Part shown: positions 48,095 to 59,751 of the stretch, one piece after another
Position numbering within the stretch: the first letter of the stretch is position 1
How the letters are laid out: each line of letters begins with the position of its first letter
NCBI GenBank assembly: GCA_950295325.1
Contig: OX485803.1
Span: 6,574,001-6,638,000 of the forward strand
Origin: Polytrichum commune
Taxonomy: Eukaryota > Streptophyta > Polytrichopsida > Polytrichales > Polytrichaceae
Length of the DNA stretch: 64,000 nt
Reading direction: 5' to 3'
Translations under genes and position numbers: made by a program
The notes under the pieces: generated by a model
Told to the model about the DNA's origin: nothing
What the model saw: the letters and a program-made list of their open reading frames with translations, nothing else
Databases searched by the model: none

Positions 48095-50195
48095 ATCTTC
48101 TTGCATGCCATGGGATGTGAGGTTGATGTTCCGACTTCGCCATTGTTGTTGATCTTGCGGCCAACCCTTCTCTCGGCATATGGGCATTTGTGCCTTGGAG
48201 AATGGGGGAGTGTGGCTTTAATACAACCTTTGTCCACCAATCCACAAATCAATTCACATTTGAGATTACCCCACAATAAATGGCTAGGAAGGTGCATTAG
48301 GGTCCTTACAGGTCCCTACTTACCGATTTTTTCTATTTTATTTTTTCATTTTAATAAAATTTACAAGCAATTAAAGTGTAGCTTCAAGACTATAAGGATC
48401 ACACAAGAAATTTACAGTTGGGTGCAAGCATTGTAAAATGGACAACTTCTGATCCTTGCAGAGGTTTAAGTGAAATTGATTCAAAACAATATACTAACTT
48501 TGAATTTTGTGAAAAAAAGAGATCATAAACATTTCAAAAACATATTAATTTACAAAGTCAAGCAATTTATGTTGACAAAGACAATCTCAAGAAAAGTCTA
48601 CATATTTTAGAAGACGGTGCAAGTAGGTGTGCAAGTGGTGATAGTGAACAAGTAATTGTCAAAATATTGTTTAAAACATGATAAAATTACATTGAATTGA
48701 TGATTTTCTACAAATTCTTTGATGGTGACCTCAAGTGTATAGTATTTCAAGGAATATGAAAAATAAATCAAGTTCAAAATAGTGAAGGTCATGAAATTTA
48801 CTTCAAAAATTAGATCTAGCCATTTGCTTTTGAGCATTGTGTTTAATGATAAATTTTGAGGATCTCATTTTGGTATTCTAAATTACAACAATAGAAATCA
48901 CCATGAAAAATATTCAATTTAAACAACATTTTGCTACTACTTTTGGGCATTCGACCCCCAAAAACTATGATTTTAAGATGCCAAAGCTTTTTTTTGGTCC
49001 ACTTTACCATGACTACATCCGGTTATGGTGGTAGTAGAATCCCCTTCTCCTTCTGCATATGATAAATCTTGCATAGCGTCACTCACTATATCGTCATTAT
49101 CAATAACATACGTGATTGGTTGTTCATCATGAGTGCCAATTTCATCATTTTCAACATTGTTGGAAAATCAAGTGTTCGTGTAGTGTTTGTTGTGATGCAC
49201 TATGCCATTCTTTCCATTTGATGCTCCATTTTTGCCCTCCTCATCTACTTTGTGCTCGAGAAGTTCAATCCCTCTTTTCTTCACTTTACTAGTGTCATAT
49301 ACATGTCCTCTTGCACTTGAATATCCTCCATCGTTTATGGTATATCTAGTTTATAATGAATAGTTTGTGACCGCCCTTAATCCATGTCTTGAGGTGCAAG
49401 AATTTGATTGACTTGTTCCATAACATGGATATTATTTAGGGTTTTGGATTAGGGTTTAGGCATGACCCACACTTATTGCTATGTGCCTATTTGGCGAATT
49501 TGTCATTTTGTGTATTTCTAGGTCAATTCTTTTATTCCACTTCAACATATATCGCGTCAAATGCCCCCCCCCCAATACAAATAGGTTCATTGTTTGTACA
49601 TTGTAATGTGCATCTATTTCTTTCTTTCTTTCTTTCTTCACGGCTACCAAATCTATGATGATGGATCTTTTGTGCCCTTCACTTTGCTTCTTGAGGATGA
49701 TGGATTTATGGATGGACATGTGGGTGTTTCACATGATTTGTTGAGTTTGAGGTTCGACCTCCATATAGGATTCATGTATGTCGAGCAAGACATGCAGGAT
49801 GCAAATGGTGTAGTGTCCGAAACAATCTTGATGCAAAAAAACAAGAGTGAGAATGGTTCCATGTGGATTTTAGGCTAGGTTCATTTCCCACCCTCCTATG
49901 AACAACTATCCAACAAGTAACTTCCATAGAATAAACTAGGTATGAGATATATAGGTGCCAACTCATTGACCAAACCATGTGATCGTTACTTCTCTTCATG
50001 TAGCTCACTACGTTGGGGCAATTCAATCCATATTGCTCCATATGAATTAATGTCTTGGACCAATCCCGTTTGGCTCAACATGATGTTGTCAACAACCAAT
50101 TTTATATATAGGAACATGCATTTTAAAGTAGATTTTGAAATTGCTGAAACCCTCATGCGTTTAGGGGTTTAGGGTTCATGTAAACTTCAATTCAA
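48095..50195. other. AT-rich gene-free stretch
   Basis: No gene recognised. A TTTC microsatellite lies at about 49616-49639. Short frames around 49080-49880 have protein-like patches but no recognisable domain. Confidence 0.4.
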
Positions 50196-50209
50196 AAGTT
50201 CCTACTTGA

Positions 50210-50397
50210 TGGTCCGAGATGACCTTAAACTACCGGATGATGGTGGAGAGATACCCAAATCTCAAGGAAGAGGTTGGCGGTTCGAATCCCGGTTGTGAAA
50301 TCTCCTCTCTACTTGACGGAAAACTTGCCAGGTGGTCAACTGCCGCATGTGCTTTGGTATTGGCCTGTCGGCCTTCTGTCTCAAAAAAGAAAGAAAG
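50210..50397 (+). mobile_element. tRNA-derived SINE, copy 2
   Basis: Starts TGGTCCGAGATGACC and matches copy 1 at 6950 almost base for base to the A-rich tail. A perfect 14-bp target-site duplication AAGTTCCTACTTGA flanks it (50196-50209 and 50398-50411). Its B box GGTTCGAATCCC (50279-50290) fits the pol III consensus exactly. Confidence 0.92.
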
Positions 50398-50602
50398 AAG
50401 TTCCTACTTGAATACTACTGTAGGTAATACTAGGTCTCATCATGATGCAACTACTTCTTCAACATGCCACTTTGCTTTATTTCGTTGCTAGATAGGCTGC
50501 ATATGTGCTTCTTCTGTCTCACCTTTTGATAAAAAAAAAAACAAATTGTCATCTCTGAAGCCAATGAAGGTCTGGAAATGATACACGGTTTGTGGTATTC
50601 AG

Positions 50603-50782
50603 CATCACTTACTATTTGGAGTTACACTATACTATAACTTTTTTAGTGTAGATCTCATTTTCTATCAACAAAGTACACATTGGTTGTTTGACCACGATGT
50701 AAAATTTACATCTTCACTTGGTACAGTTTATATTAATAATAAAATGTTACAACAATGCATAACTTCAAATAGTAAGTGACAC
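50603..50782. mobile_element. MITE with CACTTACTATTTGG ends, copy 3
   Basis: The left arm CATCACTTACTATTTGGAGT is inverted at the right (ATAACTTCAAATAGTAAGTG). About 180 bp, non-coding, related to 32526-32708 and 34392-34571. Confidence 0.72.
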
Positions 50783-50849
50783 TAAACACCATGAACAGTG
50801 TAGTACATTAGCCTCTAGTATCCAATTCTACGATTGCTACAAATTTTGA

Positions 50850-51096
50850 ACTGGCAAAGTCAGGGTAACACATAGTCGATCTTTTGGTTAAACCATAACC
50901 ACTCGTCTAAATGCTAATGCTTGGCTATGACAATTGTCAAAACGCATATGAGGTTTATCAATCACAAGCCACCACCACATAAACTTTGACTCCGTTTGCC
51001 CAAAAAATATAGATCTCATCCGTGTTGGCATTACATGACCCTTGTGAGCGGTTAAATGGACCTGGTTGACTATGGATGCCTTGACCTTAATGTGGG
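50850..51096 (-). repeat. Dispersed repeat, inverted partner of 33836-34075
   Basis: In reverse complement this segment runs in the same order as 33836-34075 (landmarks: ATCAATCACAAGCCACCACC, CACATAAACTTTGACTC, CATTACATGACCCTTGTGAG, GATGCCTTGACCTTA). Confidence 0.75.
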
Positions 51097-51189
51097 TCCA
51101 AGACTTGGGTTCTCCCCTAAGTCTTCATGAAGACATCCGACCAACACATTGAATATTAGTTTTATGACAAAAGTAGCACAAAATTAAAC

Positions 51190-51350
51190 CATAATTCACA
51201 TTAATTCTCTAGGAAAAACAATTGTTGTGGCCCACGCTAATTTTCTACCAAAAAATTAGAGTGGGTTGAAAATTAAAGTGGCCCATGTTAATTCTCGTTC
51301 TGGAGCGTGGGGCTCTAGAAAATTATTGTGGCCCACAGTAATAAGACTAT
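51190..51350 (-). repeat. Inverted copy of the GTGGGCCACA repeat
   Basis: The reverse complement of TAATTCTCGTTCTGGAGCGT ... TCTAGAAAATTATTGTGGCC matches the 40655-40750 segment. Boundaries uncertain. Confidence 0.6.
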
Positions 51351-53580
51351 TTAGTGTAGTCATGGGGAGCAATTAGGAGAATGTTATACATGATGTACCA
51401 TTCTTTGTGATATAAAATTATAGAGTTCATGGAATTAATATTGGGAAGTTGTGAACATGGGCACTAAATCATGAAATTACTCACAACATGTGCCGAAATT
51501 GGTTGAAAGTTCAAATTAAATTGGTTTCTATATAGTGAACTTGATTCATGATTCCAATGACATTGGTAGAACCTATTGTTAAACCGGTTTGTAAAATCAT
51601 GACTTTGCACTTTTGTGAATTCATCTTACCAAAGGAGTAAAAAGAAGGCTTTCTAGCTTGTCCTACTTAAATGGGTGGGCCAAGCTACCCTTGCTTAGGC
51701 CAATCTAGGATTCAAGGTGACAAGACCCATGGACATAGCTTATTTTAGTTCTTAAAGTTCTTTTCAAAGTTTTTGGGATGGCAAGAGGAGGTCCAAAATG
51801 TTTTACCCAACTTTCAAAATAGGCTCCGCAAGACGATGAGTGTTAAGAGGAAATTTTGTCTCAATAAAGGATCAAAAACACAATTTTCATCTCTCTTTGA
51901 GGGACTCTACACGTATTGTAGGTAGAATGCCTTTGCAACACTTTACAATATTTTTTTCAAAAGAATTCAACATTCTTTGCATAAATTTGTGTTTAATTAA
52001 ACTTGTCTAATAATACCCAAGCGATAGTTAATAGGGCTTCATAATACCCATTAGCCTTTTCGGCTTTCCAGACTTTAAAATCAATGTACATAATTTTGTA
52101 ATAGTCATCATATAAGTAGAGTGGGAGTAGTATCGCAATCCTTGTGGGATATATGAACTTGAGGGATGAAGCCCAAATAGTCTTTTTGTGTGTATTTGTT
52201 TGTATCATTATGTAACAACTTCAAATTACAAAATTCTTGTTGGAGGCCATATTATGTTTGATTCTCTAAATTTCATGAGTTGCAAAGCTCCATTTCAAAA
52301 AAAAGAAAAAGTCTTCTTTGCACAATTGAAGATTCAAAATATTGTCCATAATTAACTAGCACATTCTCTCTTTAAACCTCCTTCTTTGAAAAGTTTGTTG
52401 AATTTTGTTCATATCTTTTGCATCACAACCTCAAATGACAAAATTATTGCTGGAGGTGGTACCATGTGTAATTCTACAAATTTTCCTAGTTGAACACAAC
52501 TTCACAATGAATGTTATTACACAATTAACCTCCCAAAATCAATTCAGAGTACAATGTCTCTTCAAACCTCCTCACTTCTTGAACATTTTCGTTAAATTTT
52601 CCTCATATCTTTTGGGCGAAATTTTCAAATTAAATGGTTCTTCATGGAGGTGGTACTTAGTTTGATATACCAATTTTTCTTAGTTGGGTAGAATCCCAAA
52701 TGAGTGCATCTTCTATGTGGAATTGAGGTCGGAAAATTGATTGAGGACATATACCAAGTTCTTAGTAATTAGTCTTGCAATAGTAAATTGTTAACCCATA
52801 TTCTTTGTAATAACTAAGGATAACCTGGAATAGAAGGTGAGCCCCTTCTTCACCCAATATCCTAGAATGAACTATTATCACTACATAAGCTTGTATAGAG
52901 TGAGAATTTGTTGTGTTCATGCAATTGTGTGTGGCGAATAAATTTTTTTCTAGAAAAATGTGTTTATTATTCCAAAGACATTGTGACATGTATTTTTATG
53001 AATATTTTTTCCGGACCATCTATTCAGCTATAGTAACTCTATTTGCACAATTACTGAAGGTATATATAATGTGGGGGTGCATTGGAATGTGACTGCTCTT
53101 CTAACGAGGAATATGTTTAAGGTGGAATATCGCATAACTTGTAGTTGGGAATGGACACCAGAAACATGAATGCCACGATGAGATTGGCATGTGTGCTCAA
53201 AATATAAGGTAGGCGTACCCAAAATTGAAACATAACATGAAACTGTAAAATGCCGATCAGAGGAAGCCGATACCTGTCCATGTGGACCTCTTATAATTTT
53301 TTCGTCTCAACTCCATACTCGAATCTCAAAATGACAATCTTTGTGATTCTTAGTTGCCAATCGGATGAGATGATTTCCAAACTAATCACATGATCATAAA
53401 TGTTGGCCATAAATTTGTGATGTCCACGTAAACTCATTCATTTAAGAAAGTGAAAACTCAACAAACTTTTATATACCTAGTATATAAATCTAAATTTCTA
53501 GTTGTTTTGACTCGACAACATGCATCACATATCCAAAATTTATATGGTGGAAAGCAATCAACTCTCAACCTATAGGGAGT
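51351..53580. other. AT-rich gene-free stretch
   Basis: No gene recognised. Around 52200-52700 a loosely repeated theme recurs (AACTTCAAATTACAAAATTC, CAACCTCAAATGACAAAATT, and TTTTCAAATTAAATGG), suggesting a decayed internal duplication with a period of roughly 210 bp. Confidence 0.4.
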
Positions 53581-54002
53581 TCGATACATGGGGAGGTCAC
53601 TCCATTGTCAAGTTGAACACCACGTGCGACCAGAAAGAATCTTCTTTTGGTAAGTTGCACCACCAAAATGGGTCAAAATTTTATCAATTTTTTTTCATGA
53701 GTAGATATACACAGTACCTATGACATAGTTAAAAGTGGTAACTAAATTTGATGATTTGTTTTTTTCATAAAACATACCGTTTCTAACTAGAATGACACAG
53801 AATTGAACTACAACAATTACTAAAAAAAATAAAGATGACTAAAAATTTCAAAAAAATATACAAAAGATACTATCAATGGTTATGTATATGTAGAAAAAAT
53901 ATCATAAATTTTAAAATTATATATGGCATGTAATATAGGGGTAGCAAACTTTGTCCGCACGTGGTATCAACTTGACAATGAAGTGACCTCCCTGTGGTTC
54001 GA
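53581..54002. mobile_element. Foldback/MITE-like element with ~55-bp inverted arms
   Basis: The left arm 53581-53635 (GGGGAGGTCACTCCATTGTC, AAGTTGAACACCACGTGCG) is inverted at 53949-54002 (CCGCACGTGGTATCAACTTG, ACAATGAAGTGACCTCCC). The middle is very AT-rich and non-coding. I could not define a target-site duplication. Confidence 0.75.
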
Positions 54003-57000
54003 TATTACTAAATTCTCATTGTCCACAACATTGGATGAGTTTACGACGTACGTAGACACCAGGAAGGTGTAGCATGAATGTTTCTGCAGTTGGAAGTGCC
54101 CATAATAGGGCCACATTATATCCTCTGATTCCTTGTTCTGGCTTTCACAATAATCAACACAGCACGGTTTGAGGACTTCCATACATTGCGGATGTGGACT
54201 CCAGTATACACCCAATCAAGCTCAAACTTAGAGGATTGCGTTCGACTTCGACATTGATGATCATGAATAAAGCACACATTGGTCATAAGTAGCAAGCTGG
54301 TTCTTGGCGAGTTCGGAGCCAATTGCAAGAGGTTTCTCATCAACTTGTGCCAATTCGATATTGACACACTCTCATCAATGCGTTTGCAAATTTTGAGCAG
54401 AATGCATGCACGCGTCCCGTTTCAGAGATGGTGATCATGAGATGAGTTATTATGACGATTCTCATCACGTCCGGCTGCTCCCGAAAAACTCAAATGAATC
54501 ATCATAAATGAACCCCAAAGTAAACTCCAAAAGAAGTGGCTCACCTAATTGTGTCCTGAAGCTGAGGCCGAATTCTTATCCCAGATAGGGTGTCCATTAA
54601 ATGCACCTTCAGGGATCCAAACCTCCCAACTATCAGCCTACTAATAAGGCAGTGTGGCCCTGTTGTGGGCTGCACTTTCAACTCTGCATGCAATTTTGAT
54701 CGTTGGATCGGACCAGGACTCGTTTCACGAGGTGATCAATCGTGAGCCATGGAAACCCTAAATTCGAGTTTTACAACTGAACTTGAGGACAAAAAGTTAT
54801 AGGAGGTAAAAGTGTAAACATCGCTCGAATCCAGTGGATTTACTGTCATATTCATTTGTCCACTTTGTGGCATTCTTATTAGTGTCCACTGAGAGAACAT
54901 GTCGTATTTGTGACGTTGTTGTGCTCAATAAGCTGATATCAACGCAGTCGAAACGCATTCATGAGAATTCCAATTGTTCGATCATTGACCGATCACACAT
55001 AGGTTCTTTCAAATGTGATGCTATTTACTAAATCTTCAATATTATCTATATTCGGAGCACATAGTTCAACCTCATTGTGTCTTGTGGATGCGGCCCATTC
55101 TTAAGTACAGCGCTTGCCAAATATGTCTCCAAATATAGGTGTCCCATTAAGAAGATCGATCACATAAGGCCCGTGATGTACCTTGGGCACTGTAGTGATT
55201 GTGTATGACAGTGGGGGTTAGAAGTACAAGTTTCTGCTTTCGGAAAAGGTGGTTGCCATAGCCAGATGCATAAATGTCCCACAATAGAACATTTTTGGGT
55301 TGTGGAGCATTAAAGTATGCGTTACAAGCATGCGATTCGTGCATACAAAGTGCGTGTCCATGCAGTATATTGAAAAAGAATCACACTAGAAACAACTGGG
55401 AGGGGAAAATATAGTTGTTCAAACACAGCATTGAGAGGGAAAATGCCAGTGTCCCATGCACTCCAAATCCAAATTGAGGATGAACCAAACGAAAGTAGTA
55501 CGGTCTCACAGAGATGGCGATAACAATCACCAGATGCCTTGACCAGAGTCGCCCGATGTACAAGCACATTGACATGTACCCAGAGTACCTCTTGCCTTTG
55601 GAATTCAATAACAAGTGATTGATTAAATACTATTTTAAAAAATAGAATTAATTATCCCTTGAATTTTTCCTTGTGTCGGTCTTACATTGGTCGAGACCCA
55701 CTCACATTTCACATGGAAATTACAGTTGAGCATTTGACAAATTTACCAGCAAGCACTTTCCTTCTGGTACACTCCTTTCTCACCTCAACAGTTTATTAAG
55801 TGGTTTCCCCGCTCCACAAAGAAACAGGGATGGCAAGTTGCAACAATGAAAAATGAAAAATAAAGGAAAATAAAAATAAAATGTTGGCTTTAGTCGATGT
55901 GAAGCTGGTCTGTTGGCCAACTTCCTTGTAAGAGGAAGGTGGTTTAATACCTATTTTGCAATAGGTGGACTCGTGGGGGGTGGTAATGAGTGGGTTATCG
56001 CTCTTTAGTTGAGAGAAACCGGGGTTTGGTGTTTTTCTAGATTATGTTCATAACGTTTCTCAGCGTGCAACTCTCGTTCTATGGTCCCTCAAAATCTAAC
56101 AGTGGGATGTTCGAAAAGTTGTGCAGGGTGACTTATATTCATATTGAACTCTTAGCATCCCACTCTTATATTATGAGGGTCCACGTCATTGAGTAATGTT
56201 ATGTTTAATGAGAACAATGTATGTGAGGTATTTAATGTTGTTGAGGGAGACGCGTTCCAAGAGGGGTTTTGAGTTTTTGTTGGGGAATGTCCAAGTTAAG
56301 GAGGAGGTCAACATAGGGTTGATGAATGGTGCCGCGGACACTTGCTGTGATTATGAAGGGGGGCGGGGGGAGGGGAGAGTATTCCATCCAAGATTTCCCC
56401 CTTCAAAATTTCCCTTTTTGGGCATATATAAAAAAGATCAGCACATTCACTTTTGGTGCATGGTCATTCCTCTTGGTCCACATTTAGTTTACACCTAGTG
56501 AGGGGCCCAAAGTCTTTGTAAATTGATTTTTTTAAGAAATCGGACCATGAAAAAAGGCCATCTTCGAGAGTATGATTTCATGGTCCATGGTGTAAACTGA
56601 CCCTTAACATACATTTCCATGTGGAAGGGGGTCCATTGCTTTTGTTAGCTAATGGTTTTTGTTGACTTGGACCGGCACATGAAAATGTGCCCTAAGGCAA
56701 CTTATCCTTGAGATGCCTACGGGACTTGGCCTTGGATTTAAGGGCACCCTTTATGTGTAATCATTTTTGCATGACAATGTAGGTCTACACTAGGAAATTA
56801 TTTAAGTTGTATTCATCTATACAAAAGAGAATGACTTCATGTTGCTTAGTAAAGTTTACTCTGAATGTACTAAGCATTCATTTTGAAATTGCTAATCTTA
56901 AATGCAATACTGATTGACCTAGTAGGTCTATAAACCTGTTCCTCACATTAAATTTGTTTCCCTATCTAATCATATCAAATCATTTCACAAATTGACAAAG

Positions 57001-57331
57001 GTTTGCTCAATGAACATTGGACAAACTAAGCTTAATGGCCTAAACATCCCAAAATGGGACCATCTTATTAAAAAGGACCCACAATCAATCAATCAATAAA
57101 AAAAGAAGAAAAAAGAAATGTATGAATGCAATCCTTTGATAGTGCCTCACACATTCTCTTTTGCAATAGTGCGAGTCAAAAAACCTTTGAAATGATATAA
57201 TGTGGATATTATATAAAACATATTTAGAAAATGTTTAGTACCCCTCAGGGTTGATCATTGTGGTATTGCATTTGAAGACTTTGTGAGGAACTCTGGGCGA
57301 TCAAGAGTCCGAAGGGTTTCTGCATGTGGTT
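54003..57331. other. Gene-poor stretch upstream of TRM7
   Basis: No exon chain recognised. At about 55050-55150 a weak match to the 3' half of the 380-bp dispersed repeat occurs (GGAGCACATAGTTCAACCTC ... CCAAATATAGGTGTCCCATT). Frames at 55322-55614 (minus) and 56196-56498 (plus) have no recognisable domain. Confidence 0.4.
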
Positions 57332-57464
57332 AAACCCTAAACTCTAAACCCTAATTTCGGAGAAACGAAGGAATTTCGTTGCGGAGAGCGGTGGAAATTC
57401 GAGGGAGCTCTCGTCAATTCCGATAACATCGAGTGCTAGATAACGCTGCGTATCTTCATTGCAG
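57332..57464 (+). promoter_or_regulatory. TRM7 telo-box promoter and non-coding leader exon
   Basis: Two telo boxes AAACCCTAA lie at 57332-57340 and 57346-57354, as in promoters of plant translation-related genes. The leader ends at a strong donor GCAG|GTAAGA (57464/57465). The intron runs to TGTGCAG at 58798, 17 bases before the start codon. The leader shares CGAAGGAATTTCG (57366-57378) and GAGTGCTAGATAACGCTGC (57431 onward) with the leader of the microprotein gene on the other strand at 62088-62170. The splice assignment is by eye. Confidence 0.65.
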
Positions 57465-57870
57465 GTAAGACTGTTACAACATCATTCGGATGAGGAATTG
57501 AAGGTTTTGCGCAGAGGAATTGAGTGGCAGTGCTCAAATTCTCCACGCTTATTCGTTGTATTCCGTTTTTCGTCTTTTGTTATGTTGCCAACCCATCCTC
57601 TGTTTCCTTGATGCGATTCATTCCTATTGCCATTCTTGTGGCGTGATAGTGGTCCTCACTGATTTCTAAATGATCAAGCGGGGGAGGTCGAATTTACCCC
57701 TTACTTCCTGTTGAGTAGGATGGTGATGAGTCTTTATATCTATAGGAATTCTTTTACTATGAGAAATGTTCATTGAATCAAGAAATTAACGAGCCTGTGA
57801 AGACTGGAGGCAAAACAATCGTTTAAGGAAATGGACGTGAAGAAGTAAGATGAAAGGGGGTAACATTATA

Positions 57871-58748
57871 TTTGAATCCACTTAGTGTATTGGGGATGTT
57901 GGCTTCGGAGTGGCGCAGAGAAGCAGCGAAATTCAAATTGAGGGTGATGAATGTTCAACGTGAATCTTTATTTTCTCGTTCCTGTTAATCTGATAGTTCT
58001 CAAAGAACTTAAGGGTGGTCCAGTTGAATTTTAAGGTTTGAATCTACTTGGGAGAAATAGGGGATGTTAACTTTGGAGTGGTACAGAAAATTGGGCGGAA
58101 CTTAAATTGAGGGAGAGGAGTGTTCAACATGAACCTTAGTCCTGTTAATGTGATAATTCCCAAAGAACTTAGGGTGGTTCAGTTGAATTTTAGGGTTTGA
58201 ATCCACTTCGGTGAAATTGGGATATTAGCTTCGGAGTGGCACTGAAAAGCAGCGAAACGTATTTTGAGGGTGAGAAATGTTCAACGTGGACCTTATTTGC
58301 TCATTCCTGTTAAAGAAAGTGGGCCTTAAATTGGGCACTTTTCTCTCTGCACCCACTGCTCGTAGGATATGAAACACATCGCAATTAGTGCGAGATTTTT
58401 ACCAAATCTAAATTGGGCCTGTAGCAATTTTCTTTATAAATTTTGGAGCTCATAGGAATATCTTAATCATCCTGAAAGTGAAGATTCTTGAGCTCATTAA
58501 ATGCTCATATAGGTCTCTCCCCCCCAATTATTTTGATTATTGAATCTGGACTGGTTAACAAATTTCAGCACATACTCCAATCTCTCTTAAACGCATGTTT
58601 TTTTTGATGTCCGTTCTTAATTCCAAACGTAGCCACACACCACCACTCAAATATAGGTGTCCACATTTCAGGGGTGTTGGATTAGCACCGGTCTACCTTA
58701 ATTTGATAGTTTCCAGAAAAATTTAAGGTGGTTCAGTTGAAATTAGGG
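57871..58748. repeat. Three ~160-bp tandem units in the TRM7 leader intron, third unit interrupted
   Basis: Units begin TTTGAATC at 57871, 58037 and 58196. Each carries TTCGGAGTGGCGCAG-like, GTTCAACGTGAA-like and CCTGTTAAT-like segments in order. The third unit runs to CCTGTTAA at 58313, is broken by the insertion at 58314-58697, and resumes TTAATTTGATAGTTTCCAG to GGGTTTGA near 58753. Confidence 0.85.
58314..58697. mobile_element. Dispersed ~380-bp repeat, copy B, inserted in a tandem unit
   Basis: The insertion splits the third tandem unit of the TRM7 leader intron, so its ends are defined by comparison with units 1 and 2. TTAA stands on both sides (58310-58313 and 58698-58701). The inserted DNA matches 25430-25810 and 62300-62645 (landmarks CACTTTTCTCTCTGCACCCA, TTGGAGCTCATAGGAATATC, TTTGATGTCCGTTCTTAATT, CAAATATAGGTGTCC). 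A TTAA target would fit piggyBac-type insertion, but clear inverted ends are lacking. Confidence 0.75.
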
Positions 58749-58815
58749 TTTGAAAAACACGGGAGATTGAGAGACTTGGAACTTCTTTGACTGTGCAGCA
58801 TTCTGGGAGGGAAAG

Positions 58816-59751
58816 ATGGGGAAAGCATCTAAAGACAAGCGAGACATTTATTACCGCAAGGCGAAGGAGGAGGGATGGCGAGCGCGATCAGCATTCAAGC
58901 TCCTCCAATTGGATGAGGAGTATGGTATTTTGGAAGGTCCGAAGCGAGTTGTAGATTTGTGTGCTGCTCCAGGGAGCTGGTCACAAGTTTTAAGCAGAAA
59001 ATTGTATCGGCCTGCTGTAGCAGCAGGGGAGGAGGCCCCTCTTATAGTGGCCATAGACCTTCAACCAATGGCTCCCATAGAAGGTGTTACACAAATTCAA
59101 GGGGACATCACAAGTGCAAAAACTGCCGAGCTTGTGATCAGGCACTTTGACGGAGGAAAAGCTGACCTAGTGGTCTGTGATGGTGCCCCGGATGTTACTG
59201 GACTTCACGATATGGATGAGTTTGTTCAATCACAGCTTATTCTTGCAGCTTTGACAATTGTGACGCACGTTCTTCGTCCAGGGGGGAATTTTGTTGCAAA
59301 AATCTTCAGAGGCAAAGATATAAGCCTCCTGTACACGCAGCTGAAGATTTTCTTCCCGACCGTCACCTGTGCAAAGCCGAAGAGTAGTAGAAATTCTAGT
59401 ATTGAAGCATTTGTTGTTTGTGAGGGGTACAATCCGCCTCCAGGATTCGATTACAAGGATTTGTATAAGCTGTTGGAGAGGGCAAGCAGTGGATACTCGG
59501 ATTTGGATTGCTCTAGTGCATGGCTTGAAGGATCAAGTAAGCTCATTGTTCCATTCTTAGCTTGTGGAGATTTAAGTGGGTATGATGCGGATCAGTCATA
59601 TCCTTTGGACAAACCGCAGTCTGGAAGTTCAGAGTCTGGAAACTCCTACCAGAGTTTAGCCCCTGTGCAGCCTCCAATTGCCCCTCCATATCGAACAGCC
59701 ATTGAGCTAGGAAAACATATGCAAAAAGTTTCACTACATGAGGAAAGATAA
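58816..59751 (+). CDS. TRM7: tRNA (Nm32/Nm34) 2'-O-methyltransferase, FtsJ/TRM7 family
   Basis: A single uninterrupted coding exon of 311 residues. The SAM-binding motif [11 protein letters not shown] is at 47-57. The K-D-K-E catalytic tetrad of RrmJ/FtsJ enzymes is complete: K28 ([12 protein letters not shown]), D122 ([10 protein letters not shown]), K162 (FVAKIFRG) and E197 (SSIEAFVVC). The start [20 protein letters not shown] and the length are those of eukaryotic TRM7/FTSJ1, not of the longer nucleolar rRNA methylases. The family 2'-O-methylates positions 32 and 34 of the anticodon loop of certain tRNAs, with separate partner proteins for each site, in the cytoplasm. The start codon is the first ATG after the leader intron's acceptor at 58798. 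The C-terminal 60 residues are serine- and proline-rich and weakly conserved, as usual. Telo boxes upstream fit a translation-related gene. Confidence 0.97.
   Translation: MGKASKDKRDIYYRKAKEEGWRARSAFKLLQLDEEYGILEGPKRVVDLCAAPGSWSQVLSRKLYRPAVAAGEEAPLIVAIDLQPMAPIEGVTQIQGDITSAKTAELVIRHFDGGKADLVVCDGAPDVTGLHDMDEFVQSQLILAALTIVTHVLRPGGNFVAKIFRGKDISLLYTQLKIFFPTVTCAKPKSSRNSSIEAFVVCEGYNPPPGFDYKDLYKLLERASSGYSDLDCSSAWLEGSSKLIVPFLACGDLSGYDADQSYPLDKPQSGSSESGNSYQSLAPVQPPIAPPYRTAIELGKHMQKVSLHEER

Noticed and set aside
58314-58697. piggyBac assignment from TTAA flanks
   Set aside because: TTAA is already part of the interrupted unit, and no inverted terminal repeats typical of piggyBac were seen, so it is left unassigned.
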